A DNA stretch of 14,127 nt from Heteroruminococcus sp964369885 (GCA_964369885.1 CAYJGQ010000058.1:1-14127); one strand, 5' to 3'. Counted from the first letter of the stretch, positions 1-7,014 are shown. Numbers and translations are program-made. Notes: generated by a model from the letters alone, not told the origin.

Positions 1-80
1 AAAATATTTTCCGGCGCCCGGCTTGGGGGGGGGGGGTTGGGTTTTTTGGGTCCATTTTTTTAATATGTGGGGGGGGGGGT
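1..80. other. Homopolymer-rich contig end, probable sequencing or assembly artefact
   Basis: The first 80 bases are dominated by G runs of 11-12 bases and T runs of 6-8 bases, unlike anything else in the window. No reading frame or recognisable element lies here. From about base 81 the composition returns to that of the rest of the contig. A short hairpin, GCCAC/GTGGC around a 5-base loop, lies at 92-106 just beyond the stop of the minus-strand gene. It has no T-run after it, so I do not call it a terminator. Confidence 0.7.
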
Positions 81-131
81 GGGTACTGGTCCGCCACGGT
101 CTGTGGCAGGGGTGTGGTCTTGGCCCCAGTG

Positions 132-1178
132 TTACCTATAAATTTTAAGCAGACCTTCGCGGTGTAGGCGCAGTGCTACAAGGCATATAAGTGGTAGGCC
201 AAGCATCCCTGCAATGCCAAAGGTTTGCAGTCCAAAGTACATAGCTGTTATGGTTATAAGTGGGTGCAAACCGATATTATCCCCCACAACCTTGGGCTCC
301 AAAATACTGCGCACAAGCCCCACTATACCCCAAAGAAGTAACAACCCTGCCCCAAGCGCAACATTCCCACCTGCCATGGCCACCGCGCCCCAACTTACCA
401 ACACAACCCCACTACCCAACACCGGCAACAGATCTACTATGGCCACAAGCATTGCAATAAACAGTGCATTTTGCACCCCAAGTAGCCAAAGCCCTGCCGC
501 CACCTCGGCCCATGTAATCACAGACAACAGGGCATATGCCCTGAGCATACGCAGTGCCGACCCCACAAAAATTTTTCTTCCACGCAGCAGCACCTGCCCT
601 GCCTTGGGCGGTATTTGCCGAAGTATAAACTCCACCACCCTGCTGTAATCCCACGATATAAGCAGTGATGTCATGAGGGTAAACACCACTGTAATTGTAA
701 AAAGCGGCAAATCCGAAACACGTTGCCCAAACCACACCAGCATGTCACTCGAAAGCGAGCGTACCGATTGCGCCACAGTCATACTGATTTGTCCACTCAC
801 GTCCGAGAAATGTTCAGATATTTCGGGGGAAAACTGCCCCATGAAGTCGGCAATTCTCTCCCCTGCGCCGTCCGATATAGGCATTATCGACTGCTCCCAA
901 ATACCGGGCAGACGGCGCAAAAGCCCTGCCCCCTGCAAAAAAATGAGTGCACCCACACCCCATAACAGCACCCCAATGAACAAATAAGCCACTACAATAG
1001 CACAAACTGCGGCGCCACGCTGGCGCAGTGGGGAATGTTGTGATAGCCATACCGCACTTGGATGTATTAACACCGCAAGCGAAAACCCCAATAAAAACGG
1101 TAGTAGTCGTGGCAACATAAAATATATACAAAACAAACATATTCCCACCACGGCCGCCAATCGAGCGGCCGACAACAA
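132..1178 (-). CDS. ytvI: YtvI-like sporulation membrane protein (AI-2E transporter family)
   Basis: This encodes a 348-residue polytopic membrane protein of the AI-2E transporter superfamily. The closest recognisable group is YtvI, a sporulation-associated integral membrane protein whose substrate is unknown. Hydrophobic segments lie at about residues 8-40 (two helices) and 56-83. A polar region of about 70 residues (84-155) follows, then a helix near 158-178 and a dense hydrophobic C-terminal half (209-340). The C-terminal HPLITITAMYFGLQTFGIAG segment is typical of the family. The open frame begins with TTG at 1178, with AAAGGA a few bases upstream. However, a much better ribosome site and GTG start sit just upstream in another frame (1215), so the true N-terminus may be longer. 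Family is fairly secure; a YtvI role rather than another AI-2E paralog is inference, helped by spoVM elsewhere in the window. Confidence 0.82.
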   Translation of the reverse strand: MLSAARLAAVVGICLFCIYFMLPRLLPFLLGFSLAVLIHPSAVWLSQHSPLRQRGAAVCAIVVAYLFIGVLLWGVGALIFLQGAGLLRRLPGIWEQSIMPISDGAGERIADFMGQFSPEISEHFSDVSGQISMTVAQSVRSLSSDMLVWFGQRVSDLPLFTITVVFTLMTSLLISWDYSRVVEFILRQIPPKAGQVLLRGRKIFVGSALRMLRAYALLSVITWAEVAAGLWLLGVQNALFIAMLVAIVDLLPVLGSGVVLVSWGAVAMAGGNVALGAGLLLLWGIVGLVRSILEPKVVGDNIGLHPLITITAMYFGLQTFGIAGMLGLPLICLVALRLHREGLLKIYR

Positions 1179-1200
1179 CCATTCCTTTTTATATTCAAAG

Positions 1201-1227
1201 CTTATAATTATTCACCCTTTCTCCTTT
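1201..1227 (-). promoter_or_regulatory. Strong ribosome site and GTG start out of frame with ytvI
   Basis: On the minus strand AAAGGAG (1227-1221) is followed after 5 bases by GTG (1215-1213). That frame reads M-N-N-Y-K-L and then hits TGA at 1197-1195. Removing one T from the CTTTGAA run near 1197-1200 would join it to the ytvI frame, giving an N-terminus MNNYKLEYKKEWLLSAARL. Either a sequencing error or frameshift lies here, or this is a 6-residue leader peptide. Confidence 0.45.
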
Positions 1228-1356
1228 GTACGCAAAGAATGTTTTTTTACTCCCTGTCGCATTTTGTAACAATAAGCTAAAAAATACACCCTGCAGTTAA
1301 AACAATACCGCCAAATGCCAAAATACGTCGCAAACTTACGTTAATCAAAGCAATTG

Positions 1357-1365
1357 TGATATAAT
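1357..1365 (+). promoter_or_regulatory. Extended -10 promoter candidate upstream of pheB
   Basis: TGATATAAT is a perfect extended -10 (TG, one base, TATAAT). The -35 region about 17 bases upstream (TTACGT) is poor. It would give a leader of about 200 bases in front of the HTH-ACT gene. Confidence 0.4.
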
Positions 1366-1420
1366 CACTAATATCGGCCTAAATTCCTCCAAAGATATGC
1401 ATTTTTGGCGAATTTAACGC

Positions 1421-1449
1421 TTGTTGTGTCTTCTTTGGGGTGGTATAGT
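1421..1449 (+). promoter_or_regulatory. Sigma-A-like promoter for the pheB-hom-thrB-lysC operon
   Basis: TTGTTG (1421-1426) and TATAGT (1444-1449) are 17 bases apart, with TG one base before the -10. Transcription would start near 1456 and produce a leader of about 110 bases that contains the 10-bp inverted repeat at 1486-1514. Confidence 0.45.
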
Positions 1450-1485
1450 GTTCTTGTTTGTGATACACTCGTTTTTGTACGGTGG

Positions 1486-1514
1486 AAAACATCACCTGCA
1501 TTTTGTGATGTTTT
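1486..1514 (+). repeat. Perfect 10-bp inverted repeat in the operon leader
   Basis: AAAACATCAC (1486-1495) and GTGATGTTTT (1505-1514) are perfect inverted copies around a 9-base spacer. The repeat lies between the promoter candidates and the start of the HTH-ACT gene. In RNA it would form a hairpin ending in UUUU, so it could be a weak attenuator. In DNA it could be an operator for a dimeric repressor. The sequence does not decide between these. Confidence 0.6.
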
Positions 1515-1566
1515 ATCTTGTAAAAATGCGTAAAATCACTAAAAAACCTAAATCACGAGGTGTCCT

Positions 1567-2010
1567 ATGCATAGACAAGGAACATTGTTGCTTGTGGATA
1601 CAAAGGTACTGCCCGAAGTGTTTGAAAAGGTGGTACAGGCCAAAAAGCTTATGGCCTCAGGCAAGGTTACAAACCTTTCGCAGGCTGCAAAGCTTGTAGG
1701 CATTTCACGCAGTGCGCTGTACAAGTACAAGGACTGCGTCCACAGCTATGATCAAAGTATGCGTGAGGATATGCTAACCCTGATTTCGGTGCTTGAGGAC
1801 AAGCCCGGGGTGCTCTCACTTGTGATGAGCGAGTTATGCCATCACGACTGCAATATTCTCACGGTAAATCAAAATATTCCAAGTGATGGTGTGGCACATG
1901 TGTCAATATCCTTTAAGACAAACAGCAAGCTTGGCTCGCAGGAGCAGCTTTCGCTGTCACTACAAAAACTCGATGGTGTGGTCGAGGCCAAAATCATCTG
2001 CTCGAGTTAA
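1567..2010 (+). CDS. pheB: PheB-type HTH-ACT domain protein (UPF0735)
   Basis: This is a 147-residue protein with a helix-turn-helix-like segment at about residues 34-56 (NLSQAAKLVGISRSALYKYK) and an ACT domain from about 69 to the end. The ACT domain keeps the ligand-loop motif DKPG (78-81). Length and architecture match the UPF0735/PheB family, which is named from its position beside pheA in Bacillus. ACT domains usually bind amino acids, and the HTH suggests DNA binding, so a regulator of the downstream threonine genes is a reasonable inference. The ATG start has GAGG (1557-1560) 6 bases upstream. The gap to hom is 61 bases, so they are probably cotranscribed. A longer frame that crosses this start in another phase lacks a ribosome site and was discarded. 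Confidence 0.85.
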   Translation: MHRQGTLLLVDTKVLPEVFEKVVQAKKLMASGKVTNLSQAAKLVGISRSALYKYKDCVHSYDQSMREDMLTLISVLEDKPGVLSLVMSELCHHDCNILTVNQNIPSDGVAHVSISFKTNSKLGSQEQLSLSLQKLDGVVEAKIICSS

Positions 2011-2036
2011 CATGCTTATATTGTATGCAAATACAG

Positions 2037-2046
2037 TTGATATCAA
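2037..2046. repeat. 10-bp palindrome between pheB and hom
   Basis: TTGATATCAA is a perfect palindrome 35 bases upstream of the hom start codon, in the 61-base gap between pheB and hom. It could be an operator half, but no second copy was noticed in the operon leader, so the role is open. Confidence 0.3.
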
Positions 2047-2071
2047 ACATAGATAATAGGAGGAATTTCAG

Positions 2072-3307
2072 GTGTTTAATGTTGCAGTTTTGGGTCATGG
2101 TGTTGTAGGTTCGGGTGTTGTGGAGGTTCTTAGCAAAAACGAGGCTTCTCTTGCTCGCAAGGTTGGTGATACCATCGCGGTAAAACATATCCTTGATTTG
2201 CGTGAGTTTCCCGAGCTTTCCTACCACGACAAATTTACAAAAGATTTCAATAAAATCCTAAACGACCCCGAGGTATCGGTGGTGGTTGAGGTTATGGGCG
2301 GACTAAACCCCGCATATGACTTTGTAAAGGCCAGCCTTGAGGCCGGCAAGTCGGTTGTAACCTCCAACAAGGAGCTTGTGGCCGCCAAGGGTGCCGAGCT
2401 TTTGGATGTTGCCGCAAAGCATGGTCAAAACTTTTTGTTTGAGGCAAGCGTAGGCGGTGGCATTCCCATTATTCGCCCTCTGCACCAGTGCCTTGCTGCA
2501 AACGAAATAACCGAAATTGCAGGTATCCTAAACGGTACCACCAACTTTATTCTAACCAAAATGATTCGCGAGGGCAGCAACTTTGAGGATGTGCTAAAGC
2601 TTGCACAAGAGCTTGGCTACGCCGAGAGCAACCCCGCCGCCGACGTTGAGGGCACCGATGCTTGCCGTAAAATTTGTATACTTGCCTCCTTGGCCTTTGG
2701 CAAGCATGTATACCCCGACAATGTTCCCACAGTTGGCATAACCGCCATAACAAAAGAGGATGTGCAGTATGCCTCGGATTGGGGCGGTGTTATCAAGCTA
2801 ATTGGCCACACCTCCCTTTGTGAGGATGGCAAGGTTCAGATTGGTGTTGCCCCCTGCTTTATTCCCGGCGACAGCCAGCTTGCAGGTGTAGACGATGTAT
2901 TCAACGGCATTTTGGTGCGTGGCGATGCCACAGGCGACGTGGTATTCTACGGCAAGGGTGCAGGCAAACTGCCCACAGCCTCGGCCGTTGTGGCCGACAT
3001 CATCGACGTAATAAAGGCCGAGGGCACCATTGGCACCCTTTGCTGGAAGGATAGCGACGGCAAAAATGTTGCCGACCCCGGCAAGAAGATATCGGCCGCC
3101 TACCTGCGTGTAGAGGGCAAGGACAGCGCCGCCGCAGTAGGCTCTATATTTGCACAGGCACAAACTCTGGCTCGTGCCGCTGCACCTGCCGATGAGTATG
3201 CCTGCATACTACCCGTTATGAGTGCCGCTGCTCGCGGTGACGGCCTTGCTCGCCTTGAGGCACAGGGTATAAAGGTACTGGCCTGCCTGGAAGTGGCCGA
3301 CCTGTAA
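2072..3307 (+). CDS. hom: Homoserine dehydrogenase
   Basis: This 411-residue enzyme reduces aspartate-4-semialdehyde to homoserine with NAD(P)H, at the branch point to threonine and methionine. The Rossmann motif GHGVVG is at residues 8-13, a central GILNGTTNFI motif at 151-160, and the substrate-site segment DVEGTDACRKI at 191-201 holds the expected Asp196 and Lys200. The C-terminal 70 residues (about 343-411) occupy the position of the regulatory ACT domain. They lack a DxPG ligand loop, reading GKDSAAAVGSIF where other members usually have it. The GTG start is set by AGGAGG (2058-2063) with 8-base spacing. thrB follows after 24 bases, so the two are surely cotranscribed. Catalytic assignment is firm; weakened threonine feedback is inference. 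Confidence 0.96.
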   Translation: MFNVAVLGHGVVGSGVVEVLSKNEASLARKVGDTIAVKHILDLREFPELSYHDKFTKDFNKILNDPEVSVVVEVMGGLNPAYDFVKASLEAGKSVVTSNKELVAAKGAELLDVAAKHGQNFLFEASVGGGIPIIRPLHQCLAANEITEIAGILNGTTNFILTKMIREGSNFEDVLKLAQELGYAESNPAADVEGTDACRKICILASLAFGKHVYPDNVPTVGITAITKEDVQYASDWGGVIKLIGHTSLCEDGKVQIGVAPCFIPGDSQLAGVDDVFNGILVRGDATGDVVFYGKGAGKLPTASAVVADIIDVIKAEGTIGTLCWKDSDGKNVADPGKKISAAYLRVEGKDSAAAVGSIFAQAQTLARAAAPADEYACILPVMSAAARGDGLARLEAQGIKVLACLEVADL

Positions 3308-3331
3308 AACAAAGGGAAGCGGGTTTTCTTG

Positions 3332-4225
3332 ATGATACGAATGCGCATTCCGGCCACCAGTGCAAACATGGGGGCAGGATTTGACTCAATGGGTATTGCA
3401 GTGTCCATGTACAACTATGTAAACATGGCCCCACACGATGGGGTTATGATTAAAACTCTTGATGATGTGGCAGTACCCACCGACAAAAGCAACCTAATAT
3501 ATAAAACGGCAAAATACCTGTTTGATCTGCACGGAAAACCACTGCCGGGACTATATATAGAGCAGAAGAACAGCATCCCCATGGCAAGGGGGCTTGGCAG
3601 TAGCTCGGCCTGTATTGTGGCAGGTCTTTTGGGTGCAAACCACCTGATGGGCGATCCGCTTGCTCAGGATGAGCTAATTGACATAGCCGCCGCCATGGAG
3701 GGACACCCCGACAACTCCACCCCTGCACTGCTGGGTGGACAGGTAACGGCAGTGCTTGATAACAAAAAGGTTTGGTATGTAAAACAAAACATAGGTCAGG
3801 ATTTGCGCTTTGTGGCCATAATACCTGATTTTGAGCTTAAAACCTCTCATGCACGTCAGGCCCTGCCACAGGAGATTTCCCACAAACAGGGTGTGTTCAA
3901 TCTATCCCGTGCGGCCCTTATGGCGGCCTCCTTGGCCGGTGGGAATTACAAAAACCTGCGTGTTGCCACCCAGGATAAGCTACACCAACCCTACCGCCTT
4001 TCCCTTATAAATGGCGGAACAGCGGTATTGGAGAGCTGTTATGTGCTGGGGGCATATGGCGCCTATATAAGCGGTGCAGGCTCCACACTGATGGCCATTG
4101 TGGACAGCGCCAATACCGACTTTGAGGGTCGCCTGCGTGACGTGCTGGACAGCTACGGGTTTGAACAGTGGGGGCTTTATACCCTCTGTGCCGACAACGA
4201 GGGCACCACCCTTACCGTAGACTAA
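3332..4225 (+). CDS. thrB: Homoserine kinase (GHMP family)
   Basis: This enzyme phosphorylates homoserine with ATP to O-phosphohomoserine, the last step before threonine synthase. GHMP-kinase signatures are all present: PATSANMGAGFDSMG near the N-terminus, the glycine-rich ATP loop PMARGLGSSSA at about residues 83-93, EGHPDN at about 123-128, and the C-terminal SGAGSTLMAIV. About 297 residues is the usual length. Two starts are possible: TTG at 3329 and ATG at 3332. I choose ATG because it gives the usual short N-terminus before the PATSAN motif; the ribosome site (AAAGGG at 3311-3316 or GGG at 3321-3323) does not settle it. Threonine synthase (thrC) is not in this window. Confidence 0.95.
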   Translation: MIRMRIPATSANMGAGFDSMGIAVSMYNYVNMAPHDGVMIKTLDDVAVPTDKSNLIYKTAKYLFDLHGKPLPGLYIEQKNSIPMARGLGSSSACIVAGLLGANHLMGDPLAQDELIDIAAAMEGHPDNSTPALLGGQVTAVLDNKKVWYVKQNIGQDLRFVAIIPDFELKTSHARQALPQEISHKQGVFNLSRAALMAASLAGGNYKNLRVATQDKLHQPYRLSLINGGTAVLESCYVLGAYGAYISGAGSTLMAIVDSANTDFEGRLRDVLDSYGFEQWGLYTLCADNEGTTLTVD

Positions 4226-4227
4226 AA

Positions 4228-4252
4228 TTGTTAAGTAATAATGTTTTATAAT
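4228..4252 (+). promoter_or_regulatory. Possible internal promoter before lysC
   Basis: The 59-base gap between thrB and lysC is AT-rich and contains a perfect TATAAT (4247-4252). TTGTTA (4228-4233) resembles a -35, but the 13-base spacing is too short for a classic sigma-A site. This may give extra lysC expression independent of hom-thrB; weak evidence. Confidence 0.25.
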
Positions 4253-4284
4253 ATCGTAGTTTAGTAGCAAAGGAGCGAGAGCAC

Positions 4285-5458
4285 ATGAGTCTTATTGTAC
4301 AGAAATTTGGCGGCACCTCGGTGGCCAATGCCGAGCGTGTAAAGCATGTCGCCAAAATTGTAACCGACGCCTATTCACAGGGCAACAGCGTGGTTGTGGT
4401 TGTGTCGGCGCAGGGCAAATACACAGATGAACTTATCGCCAAGGCCGAGGAAATACACCCCGGTGCCTCCAAGCGCGAGATGGACGTACTGCTTACCAGT
4501 GGCGAGCAAATCTCGGCCGCACTGCTGTCCATGGCCATCGAAAAACTTGGATTTCCCGCACGTTCGCTCACCGGTTGGCAGGCAGGTTTCCAGACCGATT
4601 CCAACTACAGCAATGCGCGCATTCGTCGCATAACCACCGAGCGCCTTGAAAGCGAGCTTGGCAAGGGCAATATATGCATTGTAACAGGATTTCAGGGCAT
4701 AAACCGCTACGACGACATAACCACCCTTGGCCGTGGCGGCTCGGACACAAGCGCCGTGGCAATTGCGGCGGCACTAAAGGCCGACCTTTGCCAGATATTT
4801 ACCGATGTTGACGGCGTTTACACCGCCGACCCCCGTATTGTAAAGGGTGCGCTAAAGCTTGACGAGATCTCATATGATGAGATGTTGGAGCTTGCCTCTT
4901 TGGGGGCAAATGTACTGCACAATCGTTCTGTTGAAATGGCTAAGAAATACAATGTCAATATGGAGGTGCTCTCCAGTATGGAGGACCTACCCGGCACCAA
5001 GATTAAGGAGGTTGTTGATGTGGAAAAGATGCTGATTAGGGGCGTGGCCCGTGATAATGATGTTGCAAGACTATCTATTGTAGGTGTGCCCGACCAACCC
5101 GGCGTGGCCTTCAAGGTTTTCTCAAGCCTTGCCGCCAAAAAAATCAATGTAGACATAATTCTTCAGTCCATCGGTCGCGATAACACAAAGGATATCTCCT
5201 TTACTGTTTCCCGCTCGCACAAGCAGGCCGCAGTGGATGCACTTGAGGAGCTTAAAAGTGTTATGGGCGCAAAACATGTGGTGTGCGATGACAACGTGTC
5301 CAAGGTTTCGGTGGTGGGTGCAGGTATGCAGATCGGAAGNNNNNNNNNNCGTAAATATTCAGATGATCTCGACCAGCGAGATTAAAATTTCGGTGCTTAT
5401 CGAGCTTAACGATTCTGAAAAGGCTGTAAACGCTATTCACGAGGCTTTTGCCGAATAA
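4285..5458 (+). CDS. lysC: Aspartokinase, interrupted by an assembly gap
   Basis: Aspartokinase phosphorylates aspartate to aspartyl phosphate, the committed step for lysine, threonine and methionine. The kinase domain shows KFGGTSV (7-13), GRGGSDTSA (149-157) and FTDVDGVYTADPR (172-184). Two ACT domains follow; the first begins near residue 263 and contains DQPG. Translation from ATG 4285 (AAAGGAG at 4269-4275) is continuous to VSVVGAGMQ. It then meets 10 Ns at 5340-5349. Coding resumes in another frame at 5351 with VNIQMISTSEIKISV and ends at TAA 5456-5458. Relatives have about 20 residues between these two points, so roughly 60 bases are missing and the Ns are only a placeholder. The frame change is an assembly effect, not a natural pseudogene. 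A complete protein should be near 400 residues. Confidence 0.95.
5330..5349. other. Assembly gap (10 N) with Illumina adapter remnant
   Basis: The 10 bases before the Ns (5330-5339) are AGATCGGAAG, identical to the first bases of the Illumina TruSeq adapter AGATCGGAAGAGC. They translate to residues that do not belong in aspartokinase. The left contig end was therefore probably an untrimmed adapter read-through before scaffolding. Confidence 0.88.
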
Positions 5459-5474
5459 TTTAGCTGTATACCTT

Positions 5475-5529
5475 GCTGTGGTGGCCTGTGATAATTATGT
5501 TTTATGGCATATTCATGCGCCACCACGGC
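5475..5529 (+). repeat. 11-bp hairpin downstream of lysC
   Basis: GCTGTGGTGGC (5475-5485) pairs with GCCACCACGGC (5519-5529) with one G-U pair, around an AT-rich 33-base loop. It begins 16 bases after the lysC stop. No T-run follows (TAAAAAAC instead), so it is not a standard intrinsic terminator, but it may protect or end the operon transcript. A T7 tract without a convincing stem lies further on at 5563-5569. Confidence 0.5.
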
Positions 5530-5610
5530 TAAAAAACTAAATAAAACAAGGCCTTTAATCGGTTTTTTTGCGCCAAAGGAAAATAAACGCAATTTTTTTG
5601 TATTTTAGCC

Positions 5611-5639
5611 TTGCATTTTGTATTTCGGTGTGGTATCAT
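5611..5639 (+). promoter_or_regulatory. Promoter of the tRNA-Pro gene
   Basis: TTGCAT (5611-5616) and TATCAT (5634-5639) are separated by 17 bases, with TG one base before the -10. The start would be near 5646, at the first base of a perfect hairpin GCGTC-TAAAA-GACGC (5646-5660). That hairpin would form the 5' leader of the tRNA precursor. Confidence 0.6.
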
Positions 5640-5677
5640 ATATGAGCGTCTAAAAGACGCACCCCATTATTAGATGT

Positions 5678-5754
5678 CCGGGTGTGGCGCAGATTGGTAG
5701 CGCGCTACCTTGGGGTGGTAGAGGCCGCAAGTTCAAATCTTGTCACTCGGACCA
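5678..5754 (+). tRNA. tRNA-Pro(GGG)
   Basis: A full cloverleaf of 77 bases can be drawn. The acceptor stem is CCGGGTG/CACTCGG with one G-U. The D stem is GCGC/GCGC, the anticodon stem CTACC/GGTAG with loop TTGGGGT, the variable region AGGCC, and the T stem GCAAG/CTTGT around TTCAAAT. The discriminator is A and CCA is encoded (5752-5754). The anticodon is GGG at 5712-5714, so it reads CCC and CCU proline codons. It has its own promoter and terminator. Confidence 0.96.
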
Positions 5755-5756
5755 AG

Positions 5757-5786
5757 AAAAAGACAACCGAATGGTTGTCTTTTTTT
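5757..5786 (+). terminator. Intrinsic terminator of tRNA-Pro
   Basis: AAAAAGACAACC (5757-5768), a GAAT loop, and GGTTGTCTTTTTTT (5773-5786) form a 12-bp stem running into a T tract, starting 3 bases after the tRNA CCA end. Confidence 0.92.
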
Positions 5787-5835
5787 CGATTATGGACCAA
5801 TTTGTGTTCATGTAGTAAAGAAAAGAGGTTTTTTT

Positions 5836-6897
5836 GTGCACCAATACAGAACTTTCAAGCTGTGGTTGCTGATTTTTTCCCTAAGCTTTTTGGCCTTTAA
5901 CAGCGTTGCAATTACCGTGCTCACCTTCATTTTTATAAATATACTACTTGCAATGCTTACCATAATTACGGCTGAAAGCTCCACACAAAAAATAATTTCA
6001 ATAGTAAGTTATTCCTGCCTTTTGCCGGTTCAAATTTGCTACGCCGTGTTTGTTATACGCTACGACTGGCCCCACACCGCACAGGATATATTCTTTAATT
6101 CTATAATATATCTGCTGCTTATTTTTTCCTTCTCGCTTGAAAATTATATCGAGATGAAAAACTATCACCACTATTTTTTCCACACCACCGACAATGTGGA
6201 CATTCTCCCCTTTAGCGATCTGCAAAAGTTTACCCACATAATAAAAAAACAGGGTAGCTTAATAAACAAAGCCTCAACCATAATGACCAAGGACAACATT
6301 GCACAGGTAATACACGATATGAACCGCACAAGTTCCTTTGAGTATATAAACAACGGAACACTTTCCTCATGGTACCTGCAGATGCTCGATAGATCTTTGG
6401 AGGACAGCTCGGTTTACATAGTGCTTTCGGACACAGGCAGTGCCCAAAGCCAGATGATTTCTCTTTTTACCGAAAAGCCCTACAACCATGTGTCTATATC
6501 CTTTGACCGTGAGCTTCACACACTTGTTAGCTACAACGGCGGCGAGCGCATAAACCCACCCGGCCTAAACAGTGAAATGCTAAGTTTTTTGGCCAAAAAG
6601 AAAAACGCCGTTGTGTATGTTTACAGCCTGCCTGTCACCAAGCAGCAAAAACTCATGATGATAGAAAAAATCAAGGAAATAAACCAAAACGGCAGTGCCT
6701 ACAATTTGCTGGGGCTGGTGCTTAAAAAGTCATTTAAGCCAAATATTATGTACTGCTCCCAGTTTGTTTACACCCTGCTTGAGTATGCCGGGGCAAACTA
6801 CTTTACAAAAAATCCGCATAACATAAGACCCACAGACCTTGTAGAGCTTGATTATTACAAAAAATTAAATTTTGAGTTTGAAATAAAGGTTAAGTGA
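5836..6897 (+). CDS. Membrane protein with permuted NlpC/P60-like (YiiX/YycO-type) domain
   Basis: This is a 353-residue protein. The N-terminal 100 residues hold about four hydrophobic segments (near 9-25, 26-44, 53-74 and 84-101). A soluble linker follows, then a C-terminal domain from about 190. There VYIVLSDTGSAQSQMISLF, YNHVSISFD with His218, and IMYCSQFVYTLLEYAG with Cys307 suggest a circularly permuted papain-like fold (His before Cys, as in the YiiX/YycO/DUF830 group). Such domains can be peptidases, amidases or lipid hydrolases; the substrate cannot be told from sequence. The frame is open upstream into the tRNA, but GTG 5836 with AGAGG 7 bases before it is the sensible start. No good promoter fits between the tRNA terminator and this start. 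Fold assignment is moderate, function unknown. Confidence 0.72.
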   Translation: MHQYRTFKLWLLIFSLSFLAFNSVAITVLTFIFINILLAMLTIITAESSTQKIISIVSYSCLLPVQICYAVFVIRYDWPHTAQDIFFNSIIYLLLIFSFSLENYIEMKNYHHYFFHTTDNVDILPFSDLQKFTHIIKKQGSLINKASTIMTKDNIAQVIHDMNRTSSFEYINNGTLSSWYLQMLDRSLEDSSVYIVLSDTGSAQSQMISLFTEKPYNHVSISFDRELHTLVSYNGGERINPPGLNSEMLSFLAKKKNAVVYVYSLPVTKQQKLMMIEKIKEINQNGSAYNLLGLVLKKSFKPNIMYCSQFVYTLLEYAGANYFTKNPHNIRPTDLVELDYYKKLNFEFEIKVK

Positions 6898-6947
6898 AAA
6901 ATGCATGCCTATGTTTTAATATGATCCCTGCCCGTAGGGCGGCATAA

Positions 6948-6978
6948 AAATGAGAGCACCTTGCCATGGCTTTTATTT
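6948..6978 (+). terminator. Probable terminator after the NlpC/P60-like gene
   Basis: AAATGAGAGC (6948-6957) pairs with GCTTTTATTT (6969-6978) over 10 bp with two G-U pairs around an 11-base loop. The 3' arm is U-rich, as in a weak intrinsic terminator. A smaller GCCC-GTA-GGGC hairpin (6930-6940) lies just upstream. Confidence 0.45.
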
Positions 6979-7014
6979 AGATGCACCTGCCAAAGGCAGA
7001 TGTGCAATCTAAAT
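6975..7014 (+). repeat. Long imperfect hairpin upstream of the ACT gene
   Basis: ATTTAGAT-GCAC-TGCC pairs with GGCA-GTGC-ATCTAAAT around an AAA loop, with small bulges. It overlaps the arm of the preceding terminator-like hairpin by 4 bases, so the two structures could be mutually exclusive. Confidence 0.55.

Noticed and set aside
1200..1566. T-box or threonine riboswitch in the operon leader
   Set aside because: I found no T-box consensus (GGGTGGTACCGCG-like) and no known riboswitch core; only an inverted repeat and promoter-like sites.
1421..1699. 92-residue frame on the plus strand before and across pheB
   Set aside because: It overlaps the start of pheB in another frame, has no ribosome site, and its sequence is unlike a protein family; the pheB frame has clear domains.
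4285..5385. Aspartokinase as a natural frameshifted pseudogene
   Set aside because: The frame change falls exactly at the N gap beside an adapter-like sequence, and both flanks are well-conserved aspartokinase.
5740..5835. Longer start for the NlpC/P60-like protein
   Set aside because: This extension would begin inside the tRNA and translate through its terminator; GTG 5836 has a ribosome site.
5678..6897. Integrated element at the tRNA-Pro gene
   Set aside because: No integrase, no direct repeat of the tRNA 3' end and no mobile genes were seen nearby.
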